Positions 1 to 11,620 of a stretch of 64,000 bases of DNA are shown piece after piece. The stretch's first letter is position 1. Each line of letters begins with the position of its first letter. Source of the stretch: Phocoena phocoena. Lineage: Eukaryota > Chordata > Mammalia > Artiodactyla > Phocoenidae. Under the pieces are notes generated by a model. That model saw nothing but the letters and a program-made list of their open reading frames with translations. It was not told the origin of the DNA and did not search any database. Location: the NCBI RefSeq assembly GCF_963924675.1, contig NC_089235.1, forward strand, positions 57,710,520-57,774,519, in the 5' to 3' direction. Both the position numbers and the translations under genes were made by a program.

Positions 1-1226
1 TTTGATTTCTTAAAGAAATTTTCAAAGTACTATTTTTAAAGATTTTAGATTTGCATTTATCTATATATTACCCAGTATTTACATAGTGTTCAATAAAATT
101 CAACTTGGAAAAAACATAATCATCTTAACCTTTGAAATCACAAATGTTGGCCAAGTATTTTGAACACTGATATATGTTTCTATTCAATAAATAGTTAATA
201 TAACATTTCCCTAGTTTAAAAATATTTACATGAGATTAATTCCAGAACAGCTTACCCTAATCGTATACAGAAAATCGTTCACAGAATATATCTGGAAATT
301 AATACTCAGGTTAATTTTTTGGTGTATTTTTACCTTTGTCTAAGTTGATTTACAAATATTCCCATCCACATGACAGTTTTGGAATTTTCCTTTGAAATTC
401 TTCAGGATAAATATTTTTCAGAGCCTGAGGGACCCGTGGGAATATGTTTAATATTCTAAGATTATCTTTCCATAACTTTCAACAAGTTTTTGCACAGTAT
501 ATAAAGATGAATTATGTAAGTGATTTTTATGCCAACTTCATTCACTCGTGATTTTCTTCAAATCTCAAATGTTGATCAAAGGTAAAGAACATCACAATGA
601 TTTTCTCCTTCATTAAGCAGATCATTTTCTGCAAATAATCACCAGATTATTTTAAAAGCACTACTATTAAATTACATTAATAGTTGACAAACTATCTTTC
701 TGACTGAAACTTCTTGGCATTTCAGAGTTTATATCTAGAGGTATAATTGCTAGGGGCAGGGGTGTGTTTCTAAGTATACCCATGAGAAATAGAACCTAAG
801 ATAAAGGAGGACAGAAAGTATCATGTTTTGGTATAATATAATCATCATATAAATGGGTTTGTTTAAAATTAAACATGGAAGAATGTACAGCTAGAAAGAC
901 TTTAATTCACTCCAACATTTTCATTTTACAGATAAGAAAACTTGTGCCCTGAGAAGAGTGATTCTTCTAATATTCAAAGACCAGAAAGAAATAAATTCAG
1001 ATCCTTCTGGTCTCCTAATTACACGTACTTCATGAAAGGGTAATAGAAAACCTCCCTCCATCCTTTTCTTAAATTCAACCAGTTTCTTAATCAGGCACAA
1101 GCAGTGACAAATGGCAGTCAAAAGATGGTATAATGGAGGTAACATACTGGTCCAATAACCCACTCTTCTTGCATGGGGAACTGTGAATAAGGGGTGGGAA
1201 CCATTTCTAGAATGATTGCTGTAGTG
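1..1226. other. AT-rich DNA, no feature recognised
   Basis: No conserved coding frame, RNA gene or repeat family that I can name is visible here. The open frames are short and stop-dense, as expected from AT-rich non-coding DNA. Confidence 0.5.
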
Positions 1227-1758
1227 CAGTAGCTCTCAAATATTTCACCTCGGGACTCCTTTAGACTCTTAAAATTACTCGGTATCCCAAAGAGATTTCA
1301 TCTAAGTCGGTTAAATCCATTGACACTATATTGGAAATTTAAGACTGAGAAATATTTTAAATAATTATTAATTAAAATAAAAATTAATCAATTATATAAA
1401 TTATATAAAATAATAACAAGCCCATTGTTAAAATAAGGAACATGTTTTTATGAAAAACATCTATCTTTTACAAAACAAAAAATAGTGTTAGGAGTGGTGG
1501 CATTGTTTTATATTTCTGCAGATCTTTGATATGTAATAGAAGACATCTAGAATGTTATATCTGCTTCTGCTTTCAATCTGTTTCAATATCACATGACAGA
1601 TAATCTCTGGAAATCTCTATTGTATATTCATAAGAGAACAAGAGTGAAAAAAAGGCAAATAACTTAATATTGTGAAAAGAGTTTTTTGGTCTAATGGATC
1701 CTGTGAAAGGGTCTCGGAAATCTTCAGTGGTTCTTGGACTGCACTTTGAGAGCCAAGG
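1227..1758 (+). mobile_element. hAT-Charlie-like non-autonomous DNA transposon
   Basis: The segment opens with CAGTAGCTCTCAAA and closes with TTTGAGAGCCAAGG, which are imperfect terminal inverted repeats of the hAT-Charlie kind. The interior resembles a common mammalian Charlie-type element of about 500 bp: near the start it has a 'ggactcc...actctt' stretch and near the end a 'gaaagggtctcgg' stretch. No transposase frame is present. The flanking 8-mers (ctgtagtg and aacccgtg) do not form a clear duplication, so the ends may have decayed. The superfamily call is moderately sure; I do not name the subfamily. Confidence 0.6.
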
Positions 1759-3085
1759 AACCCGTGTAAATCTTGCCACATAGAAACTGGAGACTAGGGG
1801 AATACTATTGTCCATAAACACATACAACAGTACTATAGAAAAAGCTGGAGCTCTGGACTAAAAGGAATAATCCACATGCTGAATAATTCTTTTTAAGTCC
1901 CGTAAACCTTCTGAAGTTAAACTTCCTCAGAATGGTGATAAAATCAGTATACCGCTTATTTAGAGGTCAAATAATAGAAGTCAAAACTCTTTATAAACTG
2001 TAAATTTCCTATAAACATTTTTTGTGATCACTCACTTTTTTAACCTATCATGAACCTTGTAGCTTCACTGCAACAAATTTTTTATAGCTTTATCTTTGGG
2101 AACCTAGTTCCTGTTATTTTCACATGTATGTCATGTATTACAAATTGTCATTTCCACTTCTGCATTCTCTGCGATGTTATAAGAAATGACTACAGTAAAT
2201 CAAATACTAATTTAGCAAGAGAAAGTCTACTTTCCTTTCCTTGCACTAAGTAATTATTTCTTTCCGTGTTCATAGTATATTTTCAATAAATCTGTATTAA
2301 CTGGACAATTATATTAAGAAAACAACTTTGGTATTTGCTTTAAACTAACATTGTTAACCTTAGTTTCTTTTCTCTTAAAAGCTCCAGGAATATTTCAGAG
2401 TTAGGGAAAATGCCCTGAGAATTCTTCCTACTTTGAAAGCCAAAAGTAAGACTAAATCTGGCCATAAATAATTCAACCACTTCATTAATCAAAAGAGAAG
2501 TTTTCCAAAGGACAGAATGGTCCCAGGCTCAAAATATTATTCAGAGATCAAACAACCTGGGGACTGAAAGTGAAACAATGAATTGATGATAAAAGTAGAC
2601 CAATAATGAGAGTCATTTAAGCAATTTCAGGACATGTCAGAAGCAGATACAAATTACCAAAAGGAAATGTGAAAGGAGAGAACCATGATAAAATTGCTGA
2701 ATGTAAATTACTGTGCCAGAAAATATGGCAGGTTTGGAGCTGTAAGCCTTATCTGGATTAGCAAAAAATCTGAATGCATTTATGAGCTAAGCAAAGGTAA
2801 AGACTGAAGGAAAGGGTAAAATAATACTTATAGGGCATATATTGTAAAGGATCTAGGGCACAAGCAAACAATTTAGCTTTGGAAAGGTATTATTTCACTA
2901 CCCAATACTGTAAAAAAGAAAAATATAATTAATTCCTTTAATCACAATTAATTTAATGTCTGCATAGCTATAACTAGACTCTTGGAGAAGAGCGATGATC
3001 ACAACAGCCAAAGCTCCTTGCCCCTGGGGCTTATATTCTAGTTGTAAAAGCAACTATTAATCATTCAAAGTAATCACTCAATCCA
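1759..3085. other. Unclassified non-coding DNA
   Basis: I see no gene or recognisable repeat in this stretch. A short open frame at 2050-2253 has no recognisable domain. Confidence 0.45.
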
Positions 3086-3091
3086 ATGGAT

Positions 3092-3230
3092 AAGAAGGGA
3101 GGGAGAGAGGGAGAGAGGGAGGGAGGGAGGAAGGGAGGAAGGAAGGAAGGAAGGAAGGAAGGAAGGAAGGGAGGAAGGGAGGAAGGAAGAATGGAAGGAA
3201 AGAAGGGAGGGAGGGAGGAAGGAAGAAAAG
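3092..3230 (+). repeat. (GGAA/GGGA)n polypurine microsatellite
   Basis: The run 3092-3191 is 100 nt of uninterrupted purine, made of GGGA, GAGA and GGAA units. After one T at 3192 and a following G-rich start, purines continue to 3230. Long open frames on both strands across it encode only Gly/Glu/Lys/Arg or Pro/Ser/Leu repeats and are artefacts of the low-complexity tract. Confidence 0.95.
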
Positions 3231-3359
3231 CAGCAGAAAGAGAGAAAGGGAAAGAGGAAGAAGTGATAAATATGGTAAATATAGGGAATGATAGCCCAAC
3301 TTTAAATTTTTAAAAGGTTTAGTAACAAGAAATTTGAACAAAGACCTGAATGAAGACAA

Positions 3360-4140
3360 GGGTTACTACATAAAAATCTGAGGGAAGAGAATTCCAGGCA
3401 AAGGAAATGACCAGTGCCCAGGCCCTAAGGTGGCATCCTAGCTAATGTGTTACAGCAAAAGCAGGGCAGGCAGTGAGACAGCCTAGGATGAACAAGGGAC
3501 TGGGACTGTGCAGTGGAGGATGAGGTCAGGGTGGTTAATGAGGGTCTAGTCCTTGAAGGATAAGATTGGCCATTTTAAGATTTTCGGCTGGGCTTCCCTG
3601 GTGGCGCAGTGGTTGAGAGTCCGCCTGCCGATGCAGGGGACACAGGTTCGTGCCCCGGTCCGGGAAGATCCCACATGCCGCGGAGCGGCTGGACCCGTGA
3701 GCCATGGCCGCTGAGCCTGTGCGTCCGGAGCCTGTGCTCCGCAGCGGGAGAGGCCACAACAGTGAGAGGCCCGCGTACCGGAAAAAAAAAAAAAAAAAAA
3801 AAAAAGATTTTCGGCTTTCATCCTAAGTGAAATGAGTAACTGTTGGAGAGCTTTGAACATAAGTTACATGAGAAGGATTATTTTATCTCTTGTATGCAGA
3901 AGAGATTGTAAGAGGTCAAGGATAGAGGCAGGGAGACCAGTTAGGAGACTATTATAATAATGCCAAGTGAGAGAAGATTGTGGCTTGGACCCAGATGGTA
4001 GCCATGGAGATGGTCAGAAGTGGTAAGATTCTGGATATATTTTCATTTTAAAGCTCCCAGGATTTACTGAAAGTTTTGATATGAGGCATGAAAGAAATAG
4101 AGGAGTCAGGAATAAATCATGAGCCTGAGGAAACTTGTAA
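3360..4140 (+). repeat. Ancient mammal-wide repeat, copy 1, split by a SINE
   Basis: Text such as 'gaattccaggcaaagg...agtgcccaggccctaagg' at about 3389-3428 is the signature of a widespread old mammalian repeat, with related copies near 5.5, 22.6, 28.7, 39.7, 53.3 and 58.5 kb here. A young SINE interrupts it at 3590-3803, and the same type of sequence resumes at about 3820 ('gagctttgaacataagttacatgag'). I do not name the family. Boundaries are approximate. Confidence 0.5.
3590..3803 (+). mobile_element. CHR-type tRNA-derived SINE (cetacean), young copy 1
   Basis: The copy begins GGCTTCCCTGGTGGCGCAGT, carries tRNA-like box A (around tggcgcagtggttga) and box B (ggttcgtgcc), and ends in a long A tail. 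It is flanked by an exact 13-bp duplication, aagattttcggct, at 3577-3589 and 3804-3816, which shows L1-type target-primed insertion. CpG sites are well kept, suggesting a recent copy. CHR SINEs are known from whales, hippos and ruminants, and this form is typical of cetaceans. It encodes no protein; frames across it on both strands are incidental. Confidence 0.93.
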
Positions 4141-5264
4141 AGAGAGGGAAGGAAAAATGGAATTAGTTCAAGTGAGATGAACTTACACTTAGTAGTAAAA
4201 CATCTTTGAGGTCATGTTCCAAGACAAAGAGTGTCAGACAATTTTAAGACAGCAAAATGTTTGAAACAGCTACCATAAAAAAACTTGATATGGAAATGGA
4301 ATAAAAGTTTCCCCACTACTTTCTGAACTCTTTCAACTTCCTCACCAGTTTAGAGAGCACAAGGACATTGAAGAGTCCCTTGACTGAAACCTCAGAATTA
4401 CTTCTCACACCACAGCTCTGGGTTAACTGCAGCCAGTACATCCAATCCTTCCCTGCCACTCACTACTTCATGAAACTCATATGAGGCTACTTCTCTTCAC
4501 TGACATAAATTAAACTCTGGATTTCTGGCTTCTGCCTTCTGCTTCAAAACAGAAACCACTTTCTGATAGAGTATAATTGCTTTTAAAATGTTATGAATCC
4601 TGTTCCAGAAATGCCTTAAGAAGTCTAGGGAATAAAATGTTTGAGAAAACCCATTGACTCATACAAAATGTTTAATAATTGCTGATCAAATACATTATTA
4701 GTATTAATTTATCTCTGTGTTATTGGATATGAATTTGTGGTTAGACTGTGTTTTACAAGGTATTTTAGCCTCCCAAAGTATGAGATATGAATATATACAA
4801 TCATATATACAGTCATTTTGTATGAACTTTATGGGGAATTTGGTCATAGTTACTACTATTCATGTAGCTGAATCACCTTATTTTATCATGGGATATAAGA
4901 CTCAGCATGCCAAAATGTGTGATAGGAACAAAGGAGACACATTAAGAGAAAAAAAAGTTTTTCTCTTTGCAAGCCATGGACAATTTCATGACTCAGCAAT
5001 GTGACACCTCTTAATTTTCTAATTTGTAGACAGGAGGAAAAACAGAAAAGAAAGAAGAACATTATATATTTTAATTGAAATTTAATGTAAAGAGATAAAG
5101 GAATTGTCTCTTCCAGTTTCTAGACTAAATTTCTAAACATATGAATCTCCTGTATCTAATTATTGACTTCAAAATTAAAATAAATCTTCAGTAATATTTA
5201 AGACTTGTATATATTCATTGATTATTCAGAATTCAGTACATGGATTTTAAAAATTATGAATTTT
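4141..5264. other. Unclassified non-coding DNA
   Basis: A 95-codon open frame at 4717-5004 on the plus strand has no recognisable domain, and nothing around it suggests a gene. No repeat family is recognised. Confidence 0.4.
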
Positions 5265-5450
5265 GGGCTTCCCTGGTGGTGCAGTGGTTGAGAGTCCGTC
5301 TGCCGATGCAGGGGACGGTCCGGGAAGATCCCACATGCCGCGGAGCGGCTGGGCCCGTGAGCCATGGCCGCTGAGCCTGCGCGTCCGGAGCCTGTGCTCC
5401 ACAACGGGAGAGGCCACAACAGCGAGAGGCCCTAGTACAGGAAAAAAAAA
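5265..5450 (+). mobile_element. CHR-type SINE, young copy 2, box B deleted
   Basis: Same family as the 3.6 kb copy, with an exact 14-bp target duplication, aaattatgaatttt, at 5251-5264 and 5451-5464. Compared with the sister copies it lacks about 15 nt at 5315/5316, which removes the box B part of the internal RNA polymerase III promoter. The A tail is short. Confidence 0.93.
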
Positions 5451-5539
5451 AAATTATGAATTTTAATTCTGAAAGAATCTTTGGAGATAACTAATTGATT
5501 TTGCTTATGTGATTTATTTAGTCATCTGTTCATTTAATA

Positions 5540-5800
5540 ACAAAAAGTTGAGCATGTATTTATATGTCATTCACCATGTGAGGTACTTGGAATAAATGTG
5601 AATATGATAGTTGCAAGCTCTTCCCTAAGAGAGTTTTAGATCTGGTAGAAGAAGCAATCAATTAGAACCATAACAAGACATAAAACTATAAAATGTGGCA
5701 GGTTTAGGTAACCTGAAAATGGCCTGAATCATCAAGGAAGGTTTTTAAGAGGAAGAGTCATTCAAACTGAAACCTAGAGAATGTTGGAAGGGAGTTGGCA
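5540..5800 (+). repeat. Ancient mammal-wide repeat, copy 2
   Basis: The order of motifs (a 'ctcttccctaagagagttttaga' part, then 'atcaaggaaggtttttaagaggaagagtcattcaaactga') follows the same ancient repeat as the copy at 39.7 kb. The sequence is highly diverged and the boundaries are approximate. Confidence 0.4.
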
Positions 5801-6575
5801 AGGAAGGAAGGAAGGGAGTTGGCAAAGATTAGCAAAGATTAACTGGAGAAATAAGCGGAAAGTAGTTCATAAAGACAATTTTAACCTAAATGAAAGATTT
5901 GAAATCTGTGGAGGCAAAGAAAACCATTTAAACATTTTAAGCAGATTAAGTCCATTCCTTTTTTAAAAAGAGTTTATTTCTATTTGTTTTAAAGTTGTGA
6001 TCTTTTTAACACATAATGTTAAATGTATGTGCTTTGGAGTTTTCTTTTTAAGAAACTTTTCCTCTCTTCACAATGCCTTTTAATAAACCACTAGAGATTA
6101 AATTCAGGGTCATTTGTTCTCTTTCCCGATCACATTCCTAGCCCTTCTTTCCCCTCCAGAGGAAACAGTTTTGGGGATGTATGTGTATATTATTTTCACC
6201 TATGTTTTTATGCATTTATTTCACATGTATGTACCATTAATAATATTTAGTATTATTTTGGAGTTAAAATCTTCAGATAAATGGTATCTCCATGTATATA
6301 TGAAATTATCTTTTTTCTTCTTAATATATTATTTCTAAATTAATTTTTATTGTATTGATATAATTTGTATAATTTCTATCATCTTTTATATTTTCAATAT
6401 ACTATGAATTTTATTTGCATTTTTTTCAAATTTCTTGCCTTTTATTAGATTGATGAAGCAGTCTTTAGTCCCTTTCTTTTTCTTACTGCTTTGGAAATGT
6501 TACATTCAATTGCTTTTTTTTGGTTCCCTTATATTTATAATATGCATATTTAATAAAGTTTAAAGTTAATCAGTA
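5801..6575. other. AT-rich DNA, possibly old repeat
   Basis: A short tandem of 'ggcaaagatta' lies at about 5820-5842. The rest is T-rich and may hold very old LINE sequence, but I cannot support a family. Confidence 0.35.
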
Positions 6576-6750
6576 CAGTCAGTCCTTTGTATCCATGGAT
6601 GAGAAACCACTGAGTATGGAACCCACAGATGTGGAGGACCAATTGTACTACCGTATTTGATATAAAAGACTTGAGAATCCACAGACTTTGGTACCTGTAG
6701 GAGTCCTGAAACCAATTCCCCCAGGGATACCAGATACCGAGGGATGGTGA
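6576..6750 (+). mobile_element. Tigger/MER2-like MITE
   Basis: The element starts CAGTCAGTCCTTTGTATCC and ends with the inverted counterpart ATACCGAGGGATGGTGA. It is flanked on both sides by TA (6574-6575 and 6751-6752), the target duplication of Tc1/mariner-pogo transposons. The body has the decayed 'atccatgg / aatccacaga' motifs of a common Tigger-derived short element. It has no coding capacity. Confidence 0.7.
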
Positions 6751-6799
6751 TATATTTGCCCTCTTTCAGAATCCAGAATGGCATCGTAGTATGTTGGCT

Positions 6800-8110
6800 T
6801 TGAGCTCCTCTCCTCCCTCTTTCTCGGTTTATTTTATTTTTACCTTGATGTTAAAGCCCTAGAATAAGTATTCTTTTAGAATTCCTGTATGTGCATATTT
6901 TGATTTCCCAATATTTGCATTTCTTTGCTCTTGATTAAATTTGTTACTTGCTTTATCAATTTATTCTGCTGGTCATTCAGTCTATTCACATTTAATCTTG
7001 ATTAAATTTCTCATTCTTTTCTTTGCATAATAATTTTTTGTTTTACTTTGCTGAATTGGTAATATTATTTCACCCTGACTCTTGAAGCACTGACATATTA
7101 TCTCTGCATAAAACTTGTCTGGATTGTTAGTTACTATCTATGAGCACTGTTAAGAAACCATCCCATTGTCTTCTGTGGTATGTTGTTGCTCATGAGAAGT
7201 TGGCTGTATATCTATTTGCCTTTACCGTATAGGTAGACAGTTTATTTTTTCTGGTGCTTTTAAGGTTTTTTTTTTTTTTAAGATTTTTGCAGTATAACTA
7301 TAATGTGTCCAGATATGGATTTCTTAAATGTATCTTGTTCGGGTTCACATGTGATCTTTCAAAATTTAAACACATATTTCAAATTGAAAACATTTCTTCA
7401 ATTCTGAAAAATATTCAGCCATCATCACTTGGAATACTATCTTTCTGCCATATTTTCTCGTTTGCTTCTGTAACCCCCAAATTATCTTTCTTTAAATTTT
7501 TTATCTCTTTACTTCTTTGTATTATTTCCTAGGTAACTTCCTTGGTTACATTTTGTCATTAAGAAAATCTCTTCCTTTATCTAGTCTACTCTTTAACCCA
7601 TCCATTTAGTACATTTGTTGTAATAATAATACTTTTTATTCTTAGAGTTTCTATTTGTTTTCTTGATGTAATAGGCCATTTGCTGTGCATTTAATTCTGT
7701 TCTTATCTAATTATTTTCTGCCATCATTTTAAAATATTTTAAATATAACTTTCTTAAACATTTAGATTATTATTTCTAGATCTGGATATAAATTATTCTT
7801 AAATATTCTGACTTTCAACTCAAGAATTTTCTATTTTGTCATACTATGTTTTTTATTTTTATTTTTTAACTGTGAGCTTATCTGGAGTGTGTGTTATTGA
7901 GAGTGTGGGCTGGGATATTTGAAGAAATCCTGAGCATTCTATGTTGTAAATATTATTCAGCAGAGCCTTTTTGTGTTTATTTTTAATGGGAGACTAATGG
8001 AGTTCACTAGTGGTTTGGTATCTGTTTTCATGTCAATGTCTTAGATAGTATGTATTTTATTCCTATGTCCATGAATGATCCAAATTTGATATTGCAAAAT
8101 AGTCCCAGGA
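6800..8110 (-). mobile_element. Old LINE (L1M/HAL1-like) fragment
   Basis: Stretches such as 'gtgtccagatatggatttctt' and 'tttctatttgttttcttgatg' resemble the segment at 57.65-58.5 kb, suggesting two diverged copies of one old LINE, probably in antisense. Orientation and ends are inferred from general resemblance only. Confidence 0.4.
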
Positions 8111-9134
8111 GACTCTTGTTCTACTCTAGATCTCAATAAATATCAGGCTTCTTTGTAGTATACAGGGCTGTATTTTAAAATTCCTATTTCATAAGTGGGA
8201 CATTACTTTGGGCTGTTATCTGTATTACTGAAACTCAGTTGCAATTTCTTGCCTCATATAAACCTAAGGTCTCAATTTCTATTGCTCCAAGGATCTTGAA
8301 TCTCCAAATTCTTACCCTTATATTAACTTTCCTAATTTTATTATCCATTCAGCTTCAGTGACCTTTCAACATTACATTTGAGTTAACTTTTTATTTCTGA
8401 TATTTGATAATTTATCATTCCTGCTTTTGAACTTAAAAATGCATTCTAAATTATTTTAATACATAGCATTCTGAAGTAGAATTCTAAGTGTTTAGATCCT
8501 GGCGTGAGGTAAACGCTCCCAGTCAGCACAGTCTTCAATATCAACATGATCAAGTCTGCAGACAGGAAACCCTGTTTGTAGTGTTGCTCAAATCCATTAC
8601 ATATATTGAATATATATGAGGGAAATTATCAGGTGATTCATTGGATTTTTGAGTTTGAGGAAGAGGAGAAACTGGCCATGATTATGTTAATATTTCTGTA
8701 AATGAGATAGCTGAGGTGTCATTAAGAGAAATGAGAAACACATGAGAAGGCTTAGCTTGAGAAGATTAAAGGTTTCTTTTTGGATATATTGATCTTGATA
8801 GCCCTTGAGACATCTATTTAGGAAGTTAGTTTGATATATGGTCTAATGCCTAGGAAGAGACTTGAACAGGATATTTTTAAAACTGGGAGCAATCTGCACC
8901 TTATTAATAATTCAAACAAACTGAATAGGTTGAATGACCCAGCAGCATATGTACAATGAGAAAAGAACAGAATTTAAGATAGAATCCTATATTATAATGA
9001 CTTTTAAAGGATGGCAAAGAACCAGAAAAGAAAATTAAGAGCATCCTAGCAGTAGAAAGAAAACCAGAAGAGGATTATGACTGGAAGTGAAAGGAAGAAA
9101 TTCTTCATAATGGAGTAGTTAAAAAACAGTATCT
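8111..9134. other. Unclassified non-coding DNA
   Basis: No gene or named repeat is recognised here. Confidence 0.4.
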
Positions 9135-9338
9135 GGGCTTCCCTGGTGGTGCAGTGGTTGAGAGTCTGCCTGCCGATGCAGGGGACACAGGTTCGTGCCC
9201 CAGTCCGGGAAGATCCCACATGCCACGGAGCGGCTGGGCCTGTGAGCCATGGCCGCTGAACCTGTGCGTCCAGAGCCTGTGCTACGCAACGGGAGAGGCC
9301 CCAACAGTGAGAGGCCCGCATACTGCAAAAAAAAAAAC
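9133..9338 (+). mobile_element. CHR-type SINE, young copy 3
   Basis: Full-length copy with box A and box B like its sisters. The exact 11-bp duplication aaaaaacagta is at 9121-9131 and 9339-9349. A few CpG-to-TpG changes suggest it is slightly older than the 3.6 kb copy. Confidence 0.93.
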
Positions 9339-9499
9339 AAAAAACAGTAACAAATACCTGTAGTTAAGCAAAATAAGAAAAAAAAAATGTTCTTCTGTGT
9401 ATAGGTACAAACATTGGTGAACATATTAGAAAAGTTTCAGGCAATTCTTAAGTGGTAAAGTGCAGATTTCAACTGAATGAGAAAAACTTAGGAGATAAC

Positions 9500-10130
9500 A
9501 TGGAAATTTTTATTGTAGATAGATTTTAATTCATTAAAGAATTAAGAAATTAAGAGGACCTAATAAATGTTGATGAAGACTGGGTGTTGTAAAACATGTT
9601 AATTCTCCTCAAATTGATCTATATATTAAATAAAATCAGAATAAAAATCCTGTTATGTTTTTCTTTCTGTCTAGAAATTAGGAAACTCAATGTATAACTT
9701 TTAGGGAAATGAAAAGGACCCAGAAAAGTCAAGATGAACTTAAAGAGGCTGGAAAACTTATACTACCTGTTATCTAAACTTAATAAAACTGTGAGAATTA
9801 AGACAGTGTGTTTTGGCACAGGATTGTATTATCAAACAATGGAGAAAATTAGAATTCCAACACATGTTCAGATTCTTAACTTAAAAGTAACAAAGTGGTA
9901 TAGAGAGGAAGGAATAAAATTTTCAATAATGATGGTGGGTCAATTGAATTTCCATATGGAAAAAAGAAAAAAAATTACCCCTACTTTATACCATTCACAG
10001 AATATCAATTCCAGGTCTGTTGTATATCTAAGTATGAAATGTAAAACAATAAAGCTTTTAGTAAATACCTAGGAGAATATCTTCATGACTTTGGAATACA
10101 CAGAATTTCTTAACTAGTACTCAAAGCACA
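9500..10130 (+). mobile_element. Old L1 ORF2 3'-region fragment, sense
   Basis: Around 9934-10015 a phrase equivalent to the L1 ORF2 segment 'caattgaatttccatatgga...cctactttataccattcacag' can be read; the matching young L1 segment here is near 19,920-19,960. The open frame at 9734-10072 is a chance survivor inside it. The copy is heavily mutated and ends near the antisense ERV remnant. Confidence 0.6.
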
Positions 10131-10740
10131 CTAATTATAATGAGAAAAATTGATCAGTTGGACTGTCATAGGACCCAACTCTGTGTCCAGTTTGCTATAA
10201 ACAAGTGTCTCTTCATCTGAAGAAATATTATGTGGAATCCCTTGTATGTGAATCAACTGCTTCAAAAGCCCTTGAATAGTAGTGCTGGTTGAGGACGTGC
10301 AGGCAGACAAGGAAAATTTATACTCAAAATCCATGTCTATTTCTATGACAATGAACCGTTGACTCTTCCAAGATGGAAAGATCCAAGTAGTCAACTTGCA
10401 ACCAACTAGCCAGTTTGTCCCCTCAAGGAATAGTAACATATTTTTAACTCAGTGGTGTTCTCTGTTCCTGGAAGGTTGGATATTTGGTAGCAGTGATAAC
10501 TAGATCAGCCTTGGAAAGTGGGAGCACTCGTCATGGAACCCATGCATAGCCTCCATCTCTGCCATCATGGCTACTTCTGTTGTGCACCCCTTGTTCCAGT
10601 GCTGGGGTTGTCAATGGCAATGCTGGCTGGTCAGCTGGCTTTTGTTGTTGTTGTTGTTTACATAGTTGTTTAGGACTTTGTGCATTCTGATAGGCATTTA
10701 TATGCTCTACAAATTCTACACTCTTTATTACCATTCTCTT
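10131..10740 (-). pseudogene. Broken retroviral integrase region (ERV-L-like pol)
   Basis: On the minus strand, the 102-codon frame at 10131-10439 contains WIFPSWKSQRF followed by GIPHNISSDEETL. These sit at the positions of the start of a retroviral integrase core and the segment around its second catalytic aspartate. Integrase inserts viral cDNA into the host genome. Just upstream on the same strand (10531-10734) a frame with GVHNRSSHDGRDGGYAW resembles the region before the core. The frames are separated by shifts and stops, and the third catalytic segment is not visible. A Gln/Lys-rich simple insert from (TTG)n at about 10640-10660 disrupts it. The copy cannot make an enzyme. Assignment to class III (ERV-L-like) is by resemblance only. 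Confidence 0.7.
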
Positions 10741-11620
10741 ATGTCCGTATATATGCCTTTAACCCATACTTCCTAATTCTTTATTTTATTTTATTTTATT
10801 TTTATTTTTTTATTTTATTTCATGTTCCTGAGTAGCCCTCAATTTCATTTATCACTGCCCATGAGTCTATATATACTCTAACCTTGGGACATTTCTTATT
10901 TCACACAAATTTGATGGCAAGATACATGACCTGAAATTCTGCCAAATGAGAGGATTATTTCTCACTAATCTTTTTATGGCCACACCTAAATGAGGCTGTA
11001 CTGCAGTTACTATCCAATGTCAAGCCAATCATCTGTCAGCCAAATGTTCATTTTTCTCCCTTTTTTTTAGCTAGTTGCAAGAGACTCCCCATATGGCTAT
11101 GTGTAAGTGGAGGGAGGGGCACCGGAGCAGCCTTGATATGTGTCATGGGAGTCTTTGTTGTCTGCTCATGCAGCTTGTTTGGGCCCTCTGGTCCTGCTTG
11201 TGCTTGAACTCAGATAAACTATCACTTCCATTTCACAATGACTTACTTCTGGGCCCCTCAACCTTATGAAATGATGGGTCTGACAGGGCTTACTTCATGA
11301 TCACCATAAACAGGTGGCAGTGGGTGGAAGGCAGGAGCAAACTTGTCCCTAGTGGGGAACCACTCTTCTAGAGTAGTGATGACAATTAGCAATAGCTATT
11401 GGGTCCATTTTTCTTAGTGTTACTCTTTTCTTGATATATCGGCAATACCTGACACTTTCTCTTCTACTGGTGATACCCTCTCAGTTCACTACTGGTGAAC
11501 ATTTCATTAATTAGATTATGACCTTGTACCTGAGATTGTGCCCCACTTATCACCAGTAAGAGAGTTTTCATTTCCAGACAGACAGTAGTGATCCAGCACT
11601 GAAATCCTATCTTATCCCTT
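10741..11620 (-). mobile_element. ERV-L-like internal remnant
   Basis: This stretch lies upstream of the integrase remnant on the minus strand and resembles decayed pol of the same kind of element. No intact gag or reverse transcriptase frame is visible, and the distance to the LTR-like segment is too short for a full provirus, so most of the interior is deleted. A (TTTTA)n tract lies within it. Confidence 0.5.
10781..10822 (+). repeat. (TTTTA)n microsatellite
   Basis: Tandem TTTTA units with small interruptions, inside the ERV-L-like remnant. Confidence 0.9.

Noticed and set aside
1219..1766. 8-bp target duplication for the hAT-like element
   Set aside because: ctgtagtg and aacccgtg match at too few positions to support a duplication.
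3078..3359. Long open frames on both strands rich in Pro/Ser/Leu or Gly/Glu/Lys/Arg
   Set aside because: They translate a simple purine/pyrimidine repeat; low-complexity and without any start context or conservation signal.
3600..3680. tRNA-like box A and box B suggesting a tRNA gene
   Set aside because: The sequence is the tRNA-derived head of a SINE; the body, A tail and target duplications show a retroposon and no tRNA cloverleaf was supported.
3535..3860. Overlapping open frames with Trp/Pro/Arg-rich proteins, also at 5.2, 9.1, 30.4, 43.0, 48.1 and 49.1 kb
   Set aside because: All are translations of the CHR SINE in various frames; SINEs are non-coding and the frames recur only because the copies are alike.
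4717..5004. 95-codon open frame
   Set aside because: No domain, no splice or promoter context, and a length that occurs by chance in 64 kb of AT-rich DNA.
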